Assembly: GCA_965368115.1 (NCBI GenBank)
Contig: CBDULQ010000038.1
Coordinates: 1 to 20,336 of the forward strand
Origin: CBDULQ01 sp965368115
GTDB taxonomy: Bacteria > Pseudomonadota > Gammaproteobacteria > SZUA-229
Reading direction: 5' to 3'
Length of the DNA: 20,336 nt
Below the pieces are notes generated by a model. The model was not told where the DNA came from. It was given only the letters and a program-made list of their open reading frames with translations, and searched no databases. How positions within the stretch are numbered: the stretch's first letter is position 1; each line of letters begins with the position of its first letter. Positions 8,111 through 14,977 of this stretch are shown piece by piece. Position numbers and translations under genes: made by a program.

Positions 8111-8419
8111 CTAATCCACACCCCTGTCAGCAAGCTCTTCTCTGCCTGTGGCCGCTTTCACCTTGAGCATCAAACGAAGCGCCAGAGCTGTGGCCGAGAC
8201 AGCCACCACGATGCCGGTAATCACCATGGCGTGTGGCACAGGGTCTGGCGGTGAGTCCCCACCCCGCCTTGCCAGCGCCACCAGCAGTAAAAAAATACCG
8301 CTACCCATCACATTGATGGCCAGAATCTTACGCAACAGGTGGTTGTGCACAATAAGTGCGTAAAAACCCAGACAAAACAGACCAATACCCACCAGAGCAT
8401 ATAAAAAAGGGACGCTCAT
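8111..8419 (-). CDS. mrpC: Na+/H+ antiporter subunit MrpC/MnhC (NuoK-like)
   Basis: 102-aa, three-helix protein homologous to NuoK and MbhG. It shows the family pattern: a first helix (LYALVGIGLFCLGFYAL), the LRKILAINVMGSGIFLLLVAL helix, and the VPHAMVITGIVVAVSATALALRL helix. In the complex it packs between MrpA/MrpD-type subunits and the small subunits (family knowledge). Its ATG overlaps the stop of the MbhE-MnhB gene by ATGA and mrpD follows after 5 bases. Confidence 0.93.
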   Translation of the reverse strand: MSVPFLYALVGIGLFCLGFYALIVHNHLLRKILAINVMGSGIFLLLVALARRGGDSPPDPVPHAMVITGIVVAVSATALALRLMLKVKAATGREELADRGVD

Positions 8420-9081
8420 GGTTGTTCCTTGTCCGGGGGCTCGGTGCCCAGGAACAACGCGGCAAGCGTCACTCCGATGGAAACAGTGGCTATAGCCTCA
8501 ATGAACAAAATCAGATTGCCAGCCTGCGAAACGGGATATTCGAGCATTTGTCGTCCCGTTAGCAGCATCAGAACAGCAACGGCCATAAATGCAACCACAC
8601 CGGCTACTAGTGCGAGCCGCAGGGCCAGTTGCGTAAAACCGAACTGAAATCGCGCGCGAGACAATATCCACAGGACGCCTGCTGCCCCCAGGATAGCTCC
8701 GGCCTGGAACGCCCCTCCCGGTGCGTGGGCACCGGCCCACAGCAAATAAGCCGACACTATTATAAGTACCGGCGATAGTAGACGCGTCAAGGTATCCAGC
8801 ACCGGCCCGGGAGCGTGCTCCGAGCGACCCGCTGGAAAAGTGCCGAGTGACCAGACACCCAGCAACGCCAGTATCAGCGCCACCATCTCCAACAGCGTGT
8901 CGTAGCCTCGAAAGTTAAGCAGCACCGCGGTTACCGGATTGCTAACACCACTCTTTTCCAGTTGGCCGGCCACCACAGCCTGGAGACCGTGAGCCTGGTC
9001 TGGCAACGACAGCACGGTGTAACCGAGTCCCAATGCAAGCGTCACCATGGGGGGCACCAACAACCAGTCACGCCATTTCAT
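8416..9081 (-). CDS. mrpB: MbhE-MnhB fusion subunit
   Basis: 221-aa membrane protein in two parts. Residues about 1-80 contain AVLLNFRGYDTLLEMVALILALLGVWSL, the MbhE-type element normally found in the C-terminal region of MrpA. Residues about 95-215 are an MnhB domain with HAPGGAFQAGAILGA near 119-133 and four helices. In Mbh hydrogenase these are two genes (mbhE, mbhF); in classical Mrp the first part belongs to MrpA. Here they are joined. A GGGAG seven bases before the ATG supports the start. It is preceded by a 48-base gap after the MbhD-like gene, the largest gap inside the Mrp block, and overlaps mrpC by four bases. Confidence 0.88.
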   Translation of the reverse strand: MKWRDWLLVPPMVTLALGLGYTVLSLPDQAHGLQAVVAGQLEKSGVSNPVTAVLLNFRGYDTLLEMVALILALLGVWSLGTFPAGRSEHAPGPVLDTLTRLLSPVLIIVSAYLLWAGAHAPGGAFQAGAILGAAGVLWILSRARFQFGFTQLALRLALVAGVVAFMAVAVLMLLTGRQMLEYPVSQAGNLILFIEAIATVSIGVTLAALFLGTEPPDKEQP

Positions 9082-9129
9082 GCCAGTGCTCCCGGAAATG
9101 ATTGAACACTACTGGGTCAAGGCACATGT

Positions 9130-9474
9130 TCAACCGTGAACTCCTTTCTCGTGGTTTGAAGGGTCGATTGACTGGGTGCCAGTATGATCCTGCTGATCAA
9201 TTCGGCATTCCGTCACCATCTCAGACTCCCGCAACCTTGCTAACGCCGCCATCAGCAAAGCACCGGTGAGTCCCGCGCCGATCGCCGCCTCGGTCAGCGC
9301 AACATCTGGCGCCGACAGCCTTACCCAGATCAGGGCCATGAAAAGACCAAAGGCAATAAACAGCACAATGGCTTTAAACAGATCTGGGCAGGCCAGAAGC
9401 CGCCAGGCAAGCCACAGCACCGCGAAACCGAGTAGGAAATCGAAGGCCCATAGCAGCAAGATCATCGTCTCCAT
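9130..9474 (-). CDS. Stand-alone MbhD-like (DUF4040) Mrp subunit
   Basis: 114-aa protein with three predicted helices and the diagnostic APDVALTEAAIGAGLTGALLM segment of MbhD/DUF4040, which is the MrpA C-terminal region in ordinary Mrp systems. This piece is thought to form a lateral ion path with its conserved Asp and Glu; both acidic residues are present (PDVALTE). It has an unusual hydrophilic tail of about 30 residues after the last helix. It overlaps the end of mrpG by 13 bases. The separate gene, followed by the MbhE-MnhB fusion, shows that MrpA is split here. Confidence 0.88.
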   Translation of the reverse strand: METMILLLWAFDFLLGFAVLWLAWRLLACPDLFKAIVLFIAFGLFMALIWVRLSAPDVALTEAAIGAGLTGALLMAALARLRESEMVTECRIDQQDHTGTQSIDPSNHEKGVHG

Positions 9475-9761
9475 AACTGAAACCCCTTACGTAGCGCACT
9501 GCGAGCCACCAGGTGCGCCACACTTGCCCCGGCGAGCAGAACCAGTAGCCAGATCAATAGCAGTTTGACAACGATGGCCCAGGACGCAGCCTGCAGCGCG
9601 AGTCCCGCCACGATCAACCCCAGGCCCACATTGTCCGCCTTGGTCAAGGCATGCAATCGGGTATAAACATCGGGAAAACGCAGCAACCCCAGGGTTCCAG
9701 CCAGAAAAAACAGGCCGCCAGTTATCAACGACGCGGTGGAAAGATACTCACTCAGCGTCAT
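9462..9761 (-). CDS. mrpG: Na+/H+ antiporter subunit MrpG/MnhG
   Basis: 99-aa, three-helix protein with the MnhG/PhaG pattern: GGLFFLAGTLGLLRFPDVYTRLHALTKADNVGLG. The start used is the ATG at 9759-9761, directly after a strong purine-rich GGGAGGGGAA; the longer open frame upstream runs antisense-like through mrpF and has no typical composition. It overlaps mrpF by 14 bases and the MbhD-like gene by 13, implying coupled translation. It is a small structural subunit of the Mrp complex, equivalent to MbhC. Confidence 0.93.
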   Translation of the reverse strand: MTLSEYLSTASLITGGLFFLAGTLGLLRFPDVYTRLHALTKADNVGLGLIVAGLALQAASWAIVVKLLLIWLLVLLAGASVAHLVARSALRKGFQLWRR

Positions 9762-10026
9762 TTCCCCTCCCCCGATCAGGCCATGCGCGACATACAAACG
9801 CCACCGCAGTGACCGCTGCCAACAGTGCAAACACCAGCGCCACATCGCGCAGTGCGGCACCACCGGGCACCTCCGCAAGCAACAATAATATTGCCACTGC
9901 GGTGGTGCCGAATAACTGGGCGGCCAGCATGCGATCAGCGGGTGTCGGACCACGCAATACCCGCCACATACCTGCGCCGAGATTGAGCAGGAGAAACAAA
10001 GCCAGCACGAGGATCAGTAACGACAT
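9748..10026 (-). CDS. mrpF: Na+/H+ antiporter subunit MrpF/MnhF
   Basis: 92-aa, three-helix membrane protein. The hallmark RGPTPADRMLAAQLFGT loop and helix of MrpF (MbhB) is present near residues 25-41, followed by DVALVFALLAAVTAVAF. It begins 6 bases after the stop of the second universal stress protein gene with only a weak ribosome-binding sequence, so translation is probably coupled. In some bacteria MrpF also relates to bile-salt or Na+ efflux (family knowledge); here it is part of the Mrp core. Confidence 0.93.
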   Translation of the reverse strand: MSLLILVLALFLLLNLGAGMWRVLRGPTPADRMLAAQLFGTTAVAILLLLAEVPGGAALRDVALVFALLAAVTAVAFVCRAWPDRGRGNDAE

Positions 10027-10032
10027 TTCAGG

Positions 10033-11016
10033 TCAATCTTCCAGTGTAACCGGTGTCACAAACCCGCTCGGTTTGATCGCCAGCACCGAGCAGTCGATCT
10101 GTTCGAGAATGGTCTCCGCTGTATTACCCATGATGAAACCTCGGATACCCGTACGTGCCACCGTGCCCATGACAATACAGTCAACTTTCAGTCGACTGGC
10201 GAGCTCTGGAATTTCCTTCCGCGCTGATCCTTTAATCATATGTATTTTAGGTTTCAGATAATCCATTGCATCCGATCCCAGTTTCGTACCCGCATCACGA
10301 ATCAGTTCATCCAGACATTGTGTGTGATGTGCCTGAACCTGTTCGACATAGGTATTAATTTCTTCTTCCGGCCGCTTCAGGAACACTCCGTTACGCATGG
10401 CGACTTCACCGATTGCCTCCCATGCGTGCGCGACATGCAATTCGGCAAACTCAGAAACGGCCAGGGCACCCGAGATCTCTATCACCATGTCATTCAAGGC
10501 CCGACGCGTCTCCAGCTCGGCCGCCGGGTAATTATCGTCCACATCCACAGCGGCGAGGATGCGCTGATAGGACTCCCCGCTTCCGGGTTTAACCAACCAC
10601 ACAGGACATGGACACTTGCGCAGCAGATGCATATCGTCGCTAGCGAAGAAACGACCCAGCCAGTCGGGTGACTCAGGACACTTAATCACCAGATCATGCC
10701 CGTTTCTTAAAACCTCTCGCACGATTTCCAGAAACGGCGTGCCAGTCAGTACTAACGTGTTGATATCGATCCGAGTACGTAAGGGCTCTACCAGGGTTTG
10801 CAGCCACTGGAACTGTGCAGCTGTTAATCTGGCCTGAAGCTCCTCCGATTCCACCCCCCTCTCTGGAGATCCGATTCGTTTCCTTACACGCTCGACAACT
10901 GTCGCCACCGTCAGAGTTGACTGGTTGTTCTCCGCCAGTGCTACCGCACGCTCAAGCGCCTCCTGGCACATTGCCTGTGACTCCACCACACACAGGATAT
11001 TTTTAAACCACCTCAT
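10033..11016 (-). CDS. Tandem-domain universal stress protein (UspE-like), copy 2
   Basis: 327-aa cytosolic protein made of two Usp folds. The C-terminal half has the ATP-binding signature G-x2-G-x9-G-N in GTVARTGIRGFIMGNTAE at about residues 284-301; the N-terminal half has a degenerate version around DDMHLLRKCPCPVWLVKP. A clear GAGGAGAAG precedes the ATG at 11016. It is a close paralog of the adjacent copy, with nearly identical motifs and C-terminus (GFVTPVTL). Placed inside the antiporter operon between mrpE and mrpF, it may sense ATP or energy state and modulate transport; that role is inferred from context only. Confidence 0.9.
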   Translation of the reverse strand: MRWFKNILCVVESQAMCQEALERAVALAENNQSTLTVATVVERVRKRIGSPERGVESEELQARLTAAQFQWLQTLVEPLRTRIDINTLVLTGTPFLEIVREVLRNGHDLVIKCPESPDWLGRFFASDDMHLLRKCPCPVWLVKPGSGESYQRILAAVDVDDNYPAAELETRRALNDMVIEISGALAVSEFAELHVAHAWEAIGEVAMRNGVFLKRPEEEINTYVEQVQAHHTQCLDELIRDAGTKLGSDAMDYLKPKIHMIKGSARKEIPELASRLKVDCIVMGTVARTGIRGFIMGNTAETILEQIDCSVLAIKPSGFVTPVTLED

Positions 11017-11043
11017 GTCATTCTTCTCCTCTCATAAAATATG

Positions 11044-12033
11044 TTACTGATCCAGTGTGACCGGCGTTACGAAGCCCTCCGGCTTGATTGCCAGAACCGA
11101 GCATTCGATCTGTTCAAGAATGGCCTCCGCCGTGTTACCCATAATGAAACCACGAATGCCCGTACGCGCCACCGTACCCATGACAATACAATCAACGTCG
11201 AGGCGTTTGGCCAGGGTAGGAATCTCCTTGCGCGCAGATCCCTTCAACAAATGAGTGAGAGGCAGCAGAAAATCCAGCTTTTCCCGCATCGCATCACTAC
11301 TGCTTTTCAGATTCCACATAAAATCATCTAGCAGTCGCTGTTGTTGCCGCTGTTCCTGTTCGATGTTTTCAATAAGCTTTTCCCGTGGAATATCTGACGA
11401 AAAAACCATGCCGCCGACCATTTCGTTGACTGATTCCCAGGCATGCACAACATGCAGAATCGCAGATTCTGAGATCGCCAGGGAAGTAGCTGTTTCCATT
11501 ATCTGAACATTCAGGCGTTGGCGTATTTCCAGCTCTTTCGGTGGATAACTATCATCAACATCGACAGTCGCGAGTATATGTCGGAAAGTTTTGGGCGCAT
11601 GTGGTTTAACGAACCAAACCGGGCAGGGGCACTTACGTAACAAGTGCATATCGTCACCAGAGAAAAAGCGATCTAGCCAACCGGGTGACTCGGGGCACTT
11701 GACAACCACATCATGTCCGTTACGCAATATCTCTCGAATCACTTCAAGAAAAGGAGTACCGAGCAGCACTTTTTCCCGAACATTCAGGCGTTGACGGTAG
11801 GGTTCAGTCATGGACTCCATACGTTTTTCCTGCTCTTGTACCATGGCCACCTGCAAATCCTGAGAGATAGGACCACCGTCAGGCAAACCAATCCCCGCCG
11901 ATATGCGCGGAATTACATCCACAACCGTGAGTTCGGCCTGGTTGTTCTCCGCCAATGCCGCCGCCTTTTCCAATGCGAGTTTGCTGGCTTCTCCATGTTC
12001 CAGAACACAAAGAATTTTATTGAATCGCTGCAT
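11044..12033 (-). CDS. Tandem-domain universal stress protein (UspE-like), copy 1
   Basis: 329-aa two-domain Usp protein, paralogous to the neighbouring copy 27 bases downstream. The C-terminal ATP-binding motif GTVARTGIRGFIMGNTAE is intact, as is the paired HLLRKCPCPVWFVKP segment that ends the N-terminal domain. The start was set at ATG 12031-12033: a perfect GGAGG lies 8 bases before it, whereas the GTG nine bases upstream overlaps that GGAGG and could not use it. With this start the gene begins one base after the mrpE stop. Usp proteins bind nucleotides and help in starvation and ion stress (family knowledge); a link to cation transport here is inferred from operon position. Confidence 0.9.
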   Translation of the reverse strand: MQRFNKILCVLEHGEASKLALEKAAALAENNQAELTVVDVIPRISAGIGLPDGGPISQDLQVAMVQEQEKRMESMTEPYRQRLNVREKVLLGTPFLEVIREILRNGHDVVVKCPESPGWLDRFFSGDDMHLLRKCPCPVWFVKPHAPKTFRHILATVDVDDSYPPKELEIRQRLNVQIMETATSLAISESAILHVVHAWESVNEMVGGMVFSSDIPREKLIENIEQEQRQQQRLLDDFMWNLKSSSDAMREKLDFLLPLTHLLKGSARKEIPTLAKRLDVDCIVMGTVARTGIRGFIMGNTAEAILEQIECSVLAIKPEGFVTPVTLDQ

Positions 12034-12034
12034 C

Positions 12035-12544
12035 TTATTCACCTCCGCGGAAAGTAACCAACGTGCTTCCCAACATACGCCCTACATGCCGTTCCAGAGC
12101 CTCAAGTTCGGGCAGGAAATCGTCCAGCCCATCCAGCACATGGATCTTCAACATTCGCCCTTCGAAGTCAACGCTCAGTGTGCCCGGCAACAAACTAATG
12201 GCGTTCATCAGCATGACCTGTGGCAAACCGTGAGGCAGTCGGAGCGGGTATTCAATGATTTCCGGCATAATAGGCATACGTGGATGAAGCGCCCGGCGCG
12301 CCACATCCACCCCTCCTTTCAGCGAATACCAAAGGAAGAAGGGAATAAATCTTAACACCTCCCACCAAACAAGACCTGTTGTCGGTACCAGCACAACACT
12401 TACGATAGTCGCACATGCCACCGCAGGCACGCCAATCCACCAGGATTCGGCGGAACCATCGGTAAGCGCCCACCAGATGACTGACATCAGTAAAAGCCGT
12501 GATACGACCGCTGACCCATTGAAGACTTGATTTAATATTCTCAT
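12035..12544 (-). CDS. mrpE: Na+/H+ antiporter subunit MrpE/MnhE
   Basis: 169-aa protein with two or three N-terminal helices and a cytosolic C-terminal domain, as in MnhE/MbhA. Recognisable blocks are FIPFFLWYSLKGGVDVARRALHP (split as FFLWYSLKGGVDVARRA), the NAISLLPGTLSVDF segment near 116-129 and LKIHVLD. A GAGG seven bases before the ATG supports the start. It lies 20 bases after the CPA2 antiporter gene and one base before usp copy 1. MrpE is the outermost subunit of the Mrp dimer interface in known structures (family knowledge). It opens the Mrp block in the same order as mbhA does in Mbh operons. Confidence 0.92.
   Translation of the reverse strand: MRILNQVFNGSAVVSRLLLMSVIWWALTDGSAESWWIGVPAVACATIVSVVLVPTTGLVWWEVLRFIPFFLWYSLKGGVDVARRALHPRMPIMPEIIEYPLRLPHGLPQVMLMNAISLLPGTLSVDFEGRMLKIHVLDGLDDFLPELEALERHVGRMLGSTLVTFRGGE
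12042..12046 (-). promoter_or_regulatory. Shine-Dalgarno that decides the usp copy 1 start
   Basis: GGAGG on the minus strand inside the last codons of mrpE, 8 bases before ATG 12033. It rules out the overlapping GTG as the start. Confidence 0.75.
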
Positions 12545-12564
12545 TCATATGCCTCGATTCAAGA

Positions 12565-14235
12565 TCATTGCACGTTCTCCAACGGTTGCCGCGTTGATTC
12601 CTGTTCAAATATGCGATCAGCCGCCTCGCGCGCGGCATCGGCATAGGGTGTTAGAATTAGATCGGCACCCGCATGTTCCATTCTGGCCGCATCATCCTCT
12701 ACTTGCACAGCTATAGCGATCTTACCGCTATAACCCAGGCTGCCTAGTGACTGGATAAGCGATAGATTGACATGACGCTCACGCACTGTACTAACCACCC
12801 AATGCGCTCGATCAAGTGGCAACATTGCGATGTACTCCGGATCTTCGGCATCCCCGAACATGACCGGGTACCCCATCGCGTCACCAGCATGAACAAGGTC
12901 CGGGTTGAAATCGACGCCAACTACCCGCCACCCCCTGTCACGCAACACTCGGGCAATACCATTTCCGTAACGCCCCAGACCGAACACTACCGCCAGCGGC
13001 ACCGGATCGTCCGGCACGCTATCCTGGCTCGTCTCTCGATGCGGTCGACGTCGCTCGAAAACTCTGAGCCAGGGGTCCAGGCGCTCATACAATTGATGAG
13101 AGTAAACGATCATGTACGTAGAAACGCTGATAGTAATCAAACCAACCAGAGTTATTAGCGCCATGGTCTCGGCACTGATATGACCGAGACTTACACCCAG
13201 CGCCCCCAGGATTAAAGAGAATTCGCTAATCTGCGCCACCGTAAGACCAGCCAGAAAACCGGTGCGACGACGGTAACCCAGCATACCCATGATGATCATA
13301 ACGATGAGGGGGTTGCCAACCAGAACAAACAGCGAAAACACCACTGACTCCACCAGCTGGGCGCCTAACAACCCAAGGTCGAGTTGCGCCCCCAGGTCGA
13401 GGAAGAAAAACAGCAGCAGAAAATCGCGTACACTTGTCAGACGCGCGCCAAGTGCATCCCGGTAAGGTGTGGATGCCAGTGAAACCCCAGCTACAAAGGC
13501 ACCCACCTCTTTACTGAAGCCAAGCATGACGCCGAGTGCGGCTAGCGCCAGGCCCCAGGCAATACCGAACAACACCATCAACTCCTGAGAGCGGGAAAGC
13601 ATGTGCATTAAGCGTGGCAGCAAGTACCGCATGGCCAGGCCGACCAGTAGAAGAAATCCTGCCCCTTTGATCAACGCGGCCAAGCCTGCCTGCATCCACG
13701 ACGCTTCACCGGCCACTCCCAGGGTATTGAGACCAATCATGACCAGTACGACGACCAGGTCCTGTACGATCAGGAACCCCAGGGCGATACGGCCGTGCAG
13801 CGAATCGACCTCACGCTTGTCGGAAAGCAGTTTAACGATGATGATGGTACTGGAAAATGTCAACGCGATGGCCACGTACAGTGCTGTAACCGATGTCATG
13901 CCAAAGGCGATACCGATAAGATAGCCGACGACGCTGGTAAATATCACCTGACCGAGACCGGTCGCGAGCGCGACCGGTCCCATAGTGCGGATAATGTGCA
14001 GATCCAGTTTCAAACCCACGACGAATAGCAACAGTGTGATCCCAAACTTGGCCAGCAAATCGATCTGGTCATTCGCACTGACCCAGCCGAGTGCCGACGG
14101 ACCAACCAGTATTCCCACCGCGATAAAGGCGACGATCAAGGGCTGGTGCAGGCGTACGCCCAAGGCCCCCAGCGCAGCGGCAAACAAAAGCAGCACCGCC
14201 ATCTCGGTGAACACATCCGGGAATATCGTCATCAT
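12565..14235 (-). CDS. Kef-type CPA2 cation:proton antiporter with RCK (TrkA-N) domain
   Basis: 556-aa protein: a CPA2 transport domain of about 12-13 helices (residues 1-380) and a cytosolic RCK_N/TrkA-N domain (about 415-535). In the membrane part, GPSALGWV, FSSTIIIVKLLSDK and the ion-site FLIVQDLVVV (Gln158, Asp159) match KefB/KefC/YbaL-type proteins. The RCK domain has a Rossmann GLGRYGNG at 419-426 and the acidic VDFNPD strand end expected for NAD(H) binding. Likely K+ (or Na+) efflux in exchange for H+, gated by nucleotide. No KefF/KefG-type oxidoreductase partner is nearby. The first two codons are both ATG and overlap the TGA of a 68-aa ORF. It heads the Mrp block, 20 bases before mrpE. 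Confidence 0.9.
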   Translation of the reverse strand: MMTIFPDVFTEMAVLLLFAAALGALGVRLHQPLIVAFIAVGILVGPSALGWVSANDQIDLLAKFGITLLLFVVGLKLDLHIIRTMGPVALATGLGQVIFTSVVGYLIGIAFGMTSVTALYVAIALTFSSTIIIVKLLSDKREVDSLHGRIALGFLIVQDLVVVLVMIGLNTLGVAGEASWMQAGLAALIKGAGFLLLVGLAMRYLLPRLMHMLSRSQELMVLFGIAWGLALAALGVMLGFSKEVGAFVAGVSLASTPYRDALGARLTSVRDFLLLFFFLDLGAQLDLGLLGAQLVESVVFSLFVLVGNPLIVMIIMGMLGYRRRTGFLAGLTVAQISEFSLILGALGVSLGHISAETMALITLVGLITISVSTYMIVYSHQLYERLDPWLRVFERRRPHRETSQDSVPDDPVPLAVVFGLGRYGNGIARVLRDRGWRVVGVDFNPDLVHAGDAMGYPVMFGDAEDPEYIAMLPLDRAHWVVSTVRERHVNLSLIQSLGSLGYSGKIAIAVQVEDDAARMEHAGADLILTPYADAAREAADRIFEQESTRQPLENVQ

Positions 14236-14438
14236 TTCGTCTCGCGCCGCCCAGAACTACTACGACACCCATCGTGCTTCTTGCAACACTCACTCAGTGC
14301 AAGCTTTTTCAGTTCCAGGTCTATGCTGACAGTATCGATTTCACTGAACATTAGTTCTAGTATCCGGGCAAGCGATGATTCCGGAGATATTGAAGGGGAA
14401 ACATTCCGGTTATTTAATGTCATCGCCACTATCCACAT
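14232..14438 (-). CDS. Small Cys-containing protein upstream of the CPA2 antiporter (68 aa), hypothetical
   Basis: 68-aa hydrophilic ORF whose TGA overlaps the ATG of the antiporter gene (ATGA). GGAAGTGAG lies about 10 bases before its ATG at 14436-14438; a second ATG five codons in is possible. The sequence has a helix-like acidic middle (SSLARILELMFSEIDTVSID) and a C-terminal Cys/His patch (SECCKKHDGC) that could bind metal or react with thiols. No membrane segment and no family recognised. The start-stop overlap, Shine-Dalgarno and composition argue that it is a true gene, translated with the antiporter; a regulatory role on it is speculation. Confidence 0.6.
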   Translation of the reverse strand: MWIVAMTLNNRNVSPSISPESSLARILELMFSEIDTVSIDLELKKLALSECCKKHDGCRSSSGRRETK

Positions 14439-14779
14439 TATTTACTCACTTCCAGATATACTCGACCCTTTGCATCTATAAGTTAAGCCAGTAAACAATC
14501 GAAACCTGCATCACACTAGTATTCGAACTCTGCTCGCCGGTGGAGTTCCCTTTGAGTCATTTCAACATTGGCAATGGATTAGATTAATACTGTCGAAAAG
14601 TGGCAGTCGCGGTTTAGCCGCAGGCTCAGAAATCAGCATTATGAATGGTGGACATGACGATCTTGCCGAAGACAATAGCTGAACCTGGGCAGCCGCCACG
14701 ACCCTGGCAACAGAAGTAGCAATCAGGGCACGATGTTCTCGGCGACCCAAAAGGATCGATGCCTGAATGCCTTACTGAT

Positions 14780-14799
14780 CAACACGGAAACGCGTGTTG
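14780..14799. repeat. Perfect 7-bp stem-loop
   Basis: CAACACG at 14780-14786 and CGTGTTG at 14793-14799 with a 6-base loop GAAACG. No T run follows. It lies 61 bases upstream of the terminator-like hairpin on the plus strand and could be part of the same RNA. Confidence 0.4.
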
Positions 14800-14859
14800 G
14801 CTGTGCGATTTGTCATGATGGTAACGATGATTGGCTACACGACTAACGCAGTGTATGAC

Positions 14860-14893
14860 AACCCATCCCTGACAGTAGATGGGTTTCTTCTTT
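14860..14893 (+). terminator. Plus-strand intrinsic terminator-like hairpin without an assigned gene
   Basis: AACCCATC at 14860-14867 pairs perfectly with GATGGGTT at 14878-14885 (8 bp, 10-base loop), followed by TCTTCTTT. On the minus strand no T run follows, so it points to a plus-strand transcript. No plus-strand gene is visible upstream for more than 13 kb; it may end a small RNA or limit antisense transcription into the lipoprotein gene. Confidence 0.55.
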
Positions 14894-14977
14894 GTGGTCA
14901 GTAATTTTAAAATGAATGCCCGCCGATTCACAGTTTCCCTGGTATGCCCTGGGCGATAATCCCTCGGGGACACCTCG

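Larger units (their letters stand above)
14439..14977. other. Gene-free stretch between the antiporter operon and the lipoprotein gene
   Basis: About 540 bases. No open frame has convincing composition (minus-strand frames at 14562-14750 and 14779-14985 look random). It should hold the promoter of the antiporter operon: TATAGA and TATATC hexamers occur at about 14480 and 14455 on the minus strand, but no good -35 partner was found. On the plus strand there are a 7-bp hairpin (14780-14799) and a terminator-like hairpin (14860-14893) with no gene to serve. Confidence 0.5.

Noticed and set aside
3443..9474. A complex I, formate hydrogenlyase or Mbh-type redox complex
   Set aside because: No hydrogenase, iron-sulfur, NuoB/C/D/H/I-type or DabA-type gene is present; only membrane antiporter-arm subunits are found.
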